NCBI GenBank assembly: GCA_937950315.1
Contig: CALFDU010000147.1
Span: forward strand, 1-45,128
DNA from: an uncultured Saprospiraceae bacterium
Lineage (GTDB): Bacteria; Bacteroidota; Bacteroidia; Chitinophagales; Saprospiraceae
Direction of reading: 5' to 3'
DNA: 45,128 bases
Shown here: piece by piece, positions 42,167-45,128 of the stretch
Layout of the letters: every line of letters begins with the position of its first letter
How positions within the stretch are numbered: the first letter of the stretch is position 1
Notes under the pieces: generated by a model
Databases searched by the model: none
Told to the model about the DNA's origin: nothing
The model's input: only the letters and a program-made list of their open reading frames with translations
Program-made: the position numbers and the translations under genes

Positions 42167-44038
42167 TTAATCTCCCGACTTGTCCATGTTTTTATCATTA
42201 GCCATTTCCTTATTTTCTGTTTCAGGCTCAATCCGATCGGCATGATGAAAATAATTAAAAATTTTATTCCCATTCGCCTTTCCTAAAAATGAAACAAGTG
42301 CTTCTAATGATTGGTCTCGCACATTAGCAACACTTTTGTATTCTGCCAATAATTTTTGTGTCGTTTTTTCTCCAATACCTGGAATATCAGTCAGCACAGA
42401 TTGAATCATATTTTTTGATCGTTGATCACGGTGGAAAGTAATAGCAAATCTGTGCGCCTCATTCCTCAGATGCTGAATGACTTTCAGAGATTCTGATTTC
42501 TTATTTATATAAATTGGTATCGGATCATCATGAAAATAGATTTCTTCAAGCCTTTTGGCTATACCTATAACCAATATTTTTTCTTCTAGCCCCAATTCCT
42601 TAATGATTTTCATAGCAGAGCTTAACTGGCCCTTTCCTCCATCAATGACAATCAATTGAGGCAAGCTCTCATTGTCTTTTACAAGTCTTGTATACCTTCT
42701 GCGCACCACTTCCTCCATAGATGCAAAATCATCAGGACCGACAACTGTTTTAATGTTGAACTTTCTATAATCTTTTTTCGATGGTTTTGCATTTTTAAAA
42801 ACAACACAACTCGCTACTGGATTTGTCCCTTGTATGTTGGAGTTGTCAAAGCATTCAATATGATATGGCAAAACATCCATTTGCAAATCCTTTTTCATCG
42901 TATTCAAGATCCGCTCTGCCGATGTTTGCTTGGTCGCTCTCGTTGCCTTATCTTTTTTCATCTGAAGCACATAGTACCTCAGATTTTTCTCAGCCAACTC
43001 TAGTAATTTCTTCTTCTCTCCTCGTTGAGGAACTAAGTGCTTTATGTTTTCTTCAATGATGTCCACCTTAAATGGTACCACAACTTCTGGAGCAACACTA
43101 TTAAATTTACTTCGCAAATTATCTATAGCAAACTGCATCAAATCCTTCTCCTTAATGTTTAGGTTCTTTTCCAACTCAACAGTTGCAGTGTTGATCAAGG
43201 CTCCATTCACAATTTTGAGATAGGTGACATAGGCTTTCTCCTCTTCATTTTCCATTGCAAATACATCCAAATCTTCAATCGTATTACTCATCACCATGGA
43301 CTTGGCCTGATAAGCCTTCAGTTCCTGTATCTTAAATTGGACTTCCTGTGCTTTTTCAAATTCCATATTGTCAGAATACAACATCATCAATGAATCCAAA
43401 TATTCCTTTACAGGTTTGAAATTTCCATTTAGTATATTTCTGATTTGACCAATTTTAGCATCGTAATCTTCCTGCTTTTCAAGACCGACACATGGTCCTT
43501 TACAATTCTTAATATGGTATTCTAAACAAACTTTGAATTTTTCTTTTTTGATGTTTGATTCACTTAGATTGAGTGTACATGTTCTGAGCATAAAGAGCTT
43601 CTTGATAATATCCAACAAGATCTTTGCTCTGAATTTTGAAGTGTATGGTCCAAGATACGTGGAACCATCCCTTATCACTCTTCTAGTAAAAAATACACGC
43701 GGAAACCGCTCTTTTTTTATGCAGATATAAGTATACGATTTTGCATCTTTTAAATTTACATTGTAACGTGGTTGATATTTTTTGATCAACGTATTTTCAA
43801 GAAGCAACGCATCTTGCTCAGTGTCTACAACAGTAAATTCTAAATGATCAGCATTTCTGACCAATGCCCGTGTCTTGTAATTTTGATTCTTCTTCTCACC
43901 AAAATAACTGCCAATACGTTTACGTATGTTTTTTGCCTTCCCGACATATAAGATGGTCCCTGCTTCGTCAATGTATTTGTAAATACCAGGATCCGTAGGG
44001 ATGTCACTTAAGATTTCTTTATAGTCTTTGGTGGTCAT
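42167..44038 (-). CDS. uvrC: Excinuclease ABC subunit C
   Basis: Dual-incision endonuclease of nucleotide excision repair. The N-terminal GIY-YIG domain is complete (DPGIYKYIDEAGTILYVGKAKNIRKRIGSYFG) and makes the 3' cut. A cysteine cluster (FKVCLEYHIKNCKGPCVG), a UVR-like helix (YSDNMEFEKAQEVQFKIQEL), the RNase H-like domain for the 5' cut (IECFDNSNIQGTNPVAS, VIDGGKGQLSSAMKI) and a helix-hairpin-helix at the C-terminus (LTDIPGIGEKTTQKLLAEY) follow in order. At 623 residues it has the normal size. After the HhH there is a short charged tail. It is probably the first gene of the uvrC-ybaK-ghrA-like group. Confidence 0.96.
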   Translation of the reverse strand: MTTKDYKEILSDIPTDPGIYKYIDEAGTILYVGKAKNIRKRIGSYFGEKKNQNYKTRALVRNADHLEFTVVDTEQDALLLENTLIKKYQPRYNVNLKDAKSYTYICIKKERFPRVFFTRRVIRDGSTYLGPYTSKFRAKILLDIIKKLFMLRTCTLNLSESNIKKEKFKVCLEYHIKNCKGPCVGLEKQEDYDAKIGQIRNILNGNFKPVKEYLDSLMMLYSDNMEFEKAQEVQFKIQELKAYQAKSMVMSNTIEDLDVFAMENEEEKAYVTYLKIVNGALINTATVELEKNLNIKEKDLMQFAIDNLRSKFNSVAPEVVVPFKVDIIEENIKHLVPQRGEKKKLLELAEKNLRYYVLQMKKDKATRATKQTSAERILNTMKKDLQMDVLPYHIECFDNSNIQGTNPVASCVVFKNAKPSKKDYRKFNIKTVVGPDDFASMEEVVRRRYTRLVKDNESLPQLIVIDGGKGQLSSAMKIIKELGLEEKILVIGIAKRLEEIYFHDDPIPIYINKKSESLKVIQHLRNEAHRFAITFHRDQRSKNMIQSVLTDIPGIGEKTTQKLLAEYKSVANVRDQSLEALVSFLGKANGNKIFNYFHHADRIEPETENKEMANDKNMDKSGD

Positions 44039-44139
44039 TGATGATACTTATACTCGAGTTTATTTACAAACTCAATAATACTAACTTATGTTTTGCTTTA
44101 TGTTGTTTTAGCTTTACTATATTGTTAAAAATTAATAGT

Positions 44140-45128
44140 ATGCGATTCTTATTAAGTCTTTCCATTCTCGTGCTTTGCGCAAATGTTGTTTCAGCTCAAA
44201 AAAAGATGGACTACACCACCTTCGATCAATGGAATCGAATCTCAGAAAGAATGATCAGCAACAATGGTGATTGGGTAGTGTATGTTGTCAAACCAGACAA
44301 AGGAGATCCAACTTTGAATGTTTACAACACCAGAGAAACAAAAACCTATACTTTCGAAAGAGCGGATCAAGCCAAAATAGACCATAACAATGGTTTCGTC
44401 TGCTTTAAAATTCATGCACCTCTCGATACTATCGAGATGATCAAGCGCAAAAATTTAGGTACTGGAAGTAGAGTGAAAAGTACAAAAAGTGGAAGAGGAA
44501 GTGGTAAGAAAAAAAATGATTTGCCAAGAGACACAGTTGGGATTTTCAACTTTAAAACAAGAGAGTTAGAACGTATCGCAGATGTCATTTCTTTTAAAAT
44601 GCCAAAAGAGAAAGGTGATTATGTAGTCCTAAAAATGGAGCCAGTAGAAGAAGAGAAACATACTGATAAGCCAATGGACAGTAAAAATCCTAAGTTAGAG
44701 AAGTCTCTAAAATCAAAACTTAAGAAAGGTTCCAAAATGGAAAAAGTATCTGAACCAATGGAGCCAGATTCGACGAAAGTCAAAAAAAGAAAAGAAGGAG
44801 GAATAGAAGGTTCTACCCTGCGAATCATGAATATTGCAAAAAACATTACTCAAGATTTTTCTTACATAAAAGAATATGTAATCGCAGAAACCTCAGCCAA
44901 TGTGGTAATACATAAGACAGGTACAGATACACTCGAACAAGATCAATTGATATATGTAGATGTAGACAATGATGAAGTTACCGTTGTCAGTGAGCTGGAA
45001 GGAAAATATGCCAATATCGTTATCTCCGAAGATGGCCAGGAAATGGCTTATATGATCAATCAAGATACAACCAATGCAGTGATTGAGCCTTATGACCTTT
45101 ATCATTGGAGTAGTGGTAACGCGCAAGC
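44140..45128 (+). CDS. Secreted S9-type (prolyl oligopeptidase-like) peptidase, N-terminal part
   Basis: The frame is open from ATG at 44140 to the right edge, giving ~329 residues. A signal peptide (LLSLSILVLCANVVSAQ) is followed by FDQWNRISERMISNNGDWVVYVVKPDKGDPTLNVY, which resembles the first blades of the beta-propeller in Bacteroidota S9 peptidases. Then come a Lys/Glu-rich insert (residues ~105-125 and ~170-220) and further blade-like segments (QLIYVDVDNDEVTVVSELEGKYANIVISEDG). The catalytic alpha/beta-hydrolase part would lie beyond the window, so the peptidase assignment rests on the propeller-like start only. The gene is divergent from uvrC, with 101 nt between the starts and no clear promoter boxes. 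Confidence 0.7.
   Translation, partial: MRFLLSLSILVLCANVVSAQKKMDYTTFDQWNRISERMISNNGDWVVYVVKPDKGDPTLNVYNTRETKTYTFERADQAKIDHNNGFVCFKIHAPLDTIEMIKRKNLGTGSRVKSTKSGRGSGKKKNDLPRDTVGIFNFKTRELERIADVISFKMPKEKGDYVVLKMEPVEEEKHTDKPMDSKNPKLEKSLKSKLKKGSKMEKVSEPMEPDSTKVKKRKEGGIEGSTLRIMNIAKNITQDFSYIKEYVIAETSANVVIHKTGTDTLEQDQLIYVDVDNDEVTVVSELEGKYANIVISEDGQEMAYMINQDTTNAVIEPYDLYHWSSGNAQ

Overview
The window looks like a chromosomal segment of a marine, gliding-type Bacteroidota, most like the Saprospiraceae/Lewinella lineage. The signs are several proteins with C-terminal Por/T9SS (type IX secretion) sorting domains, a TonB-dependent receptor with an N-terminal carboxypeptidase-regulatory-like domain, a MopE-type metal-binding repeat protein, a DUF1501/DUF1800 pair, a DAHP synthase-chorismate mutase fusion, a promoter of the Bacteroidota -33/-7 type (TTTG / TAnnTTTG), and A+T-rich DNA. 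I see no tRNA, rRNA, insertion sequence, phage gene or CRISPR array.

Layout. 1-5.9 kb: surface and envelope proteins (MopE-repeat T9SS protein cut by the left edge, an Ig-like lipoprotein, a beta-barrel-like protein, and an acidic repeat-PDZ-T9SS protein). 6.0-16.7 kb, minus strand: a complete branched-chain amino acid cluster, leuA-leuC-leuD-leuB then ilvD-ilvB-ilvN-ilvC-ilvA. Its genes abut or overlap except for one 169-nt gap between leuB and ilvD. 17.0-20.2 kb, plus strand: pheA-tyrA-DAHPS/chorismate mutase-CDGSH protein. 20.5-23.3 kb, minus strand: a secreted retropepsin-like protease with a PDZ domain, and a DUF937/OmpA membrane protein. 23.8-28.7 kb: a Dna2-like nuclease-helicase and a YifB/ComM ATPase. 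28.8-35.1 kb, minus strand: DUF1501, DUF1800, a discoidin-like T9SS protein and a TonB receptor. 35.5-39.6 kb: two tandem 129-residue secreted mini-proteins, a small lipoprotein (minus strand) and a subtilase. 39.6-44.0 kb, minus strand: polyprenyl synthase, a GhrA-type dehydrogenase, a YbaK-type deacylase and UvrC. From 44.1 kb: the start of a secreted S9-type peptidase, cut by the right edge.

The most notable signal is a pair of ribosome-mediated transcription attenuators that ordinary gene finding would miss. Upstream of pheA, a Bacteroidota-type promoter is followed at once by a 19-codon leader peptide in which 10 of 19 residues are Phe, Tyr or Trp, then by a 12-bp terminator with a T-tract that ends 17 nt before the pheA start. 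In the only sizeable gap of the leu-ilv cluster lies a second 19-codon leader peptide, with 7 Ile, 2 Val and 1 Leu, followed by another 12-bp terminator that ends 10 nt before ilvD. In both, a segment beginning at or near the leader stop codon can pair with the 5' arm of the terminator, which is a plausible antiterminator. Aromatic synthesis would thus be tuned by charged Phe/Tyr/Trp-tRNA, and the ilv half of the branched-chain operon by charged Ile/Val-tRNA. The leu half, whose LeuA lacks the usual C-terminal feedback domain, lies upstream of the second attenuator and shows no attenuator of its own.
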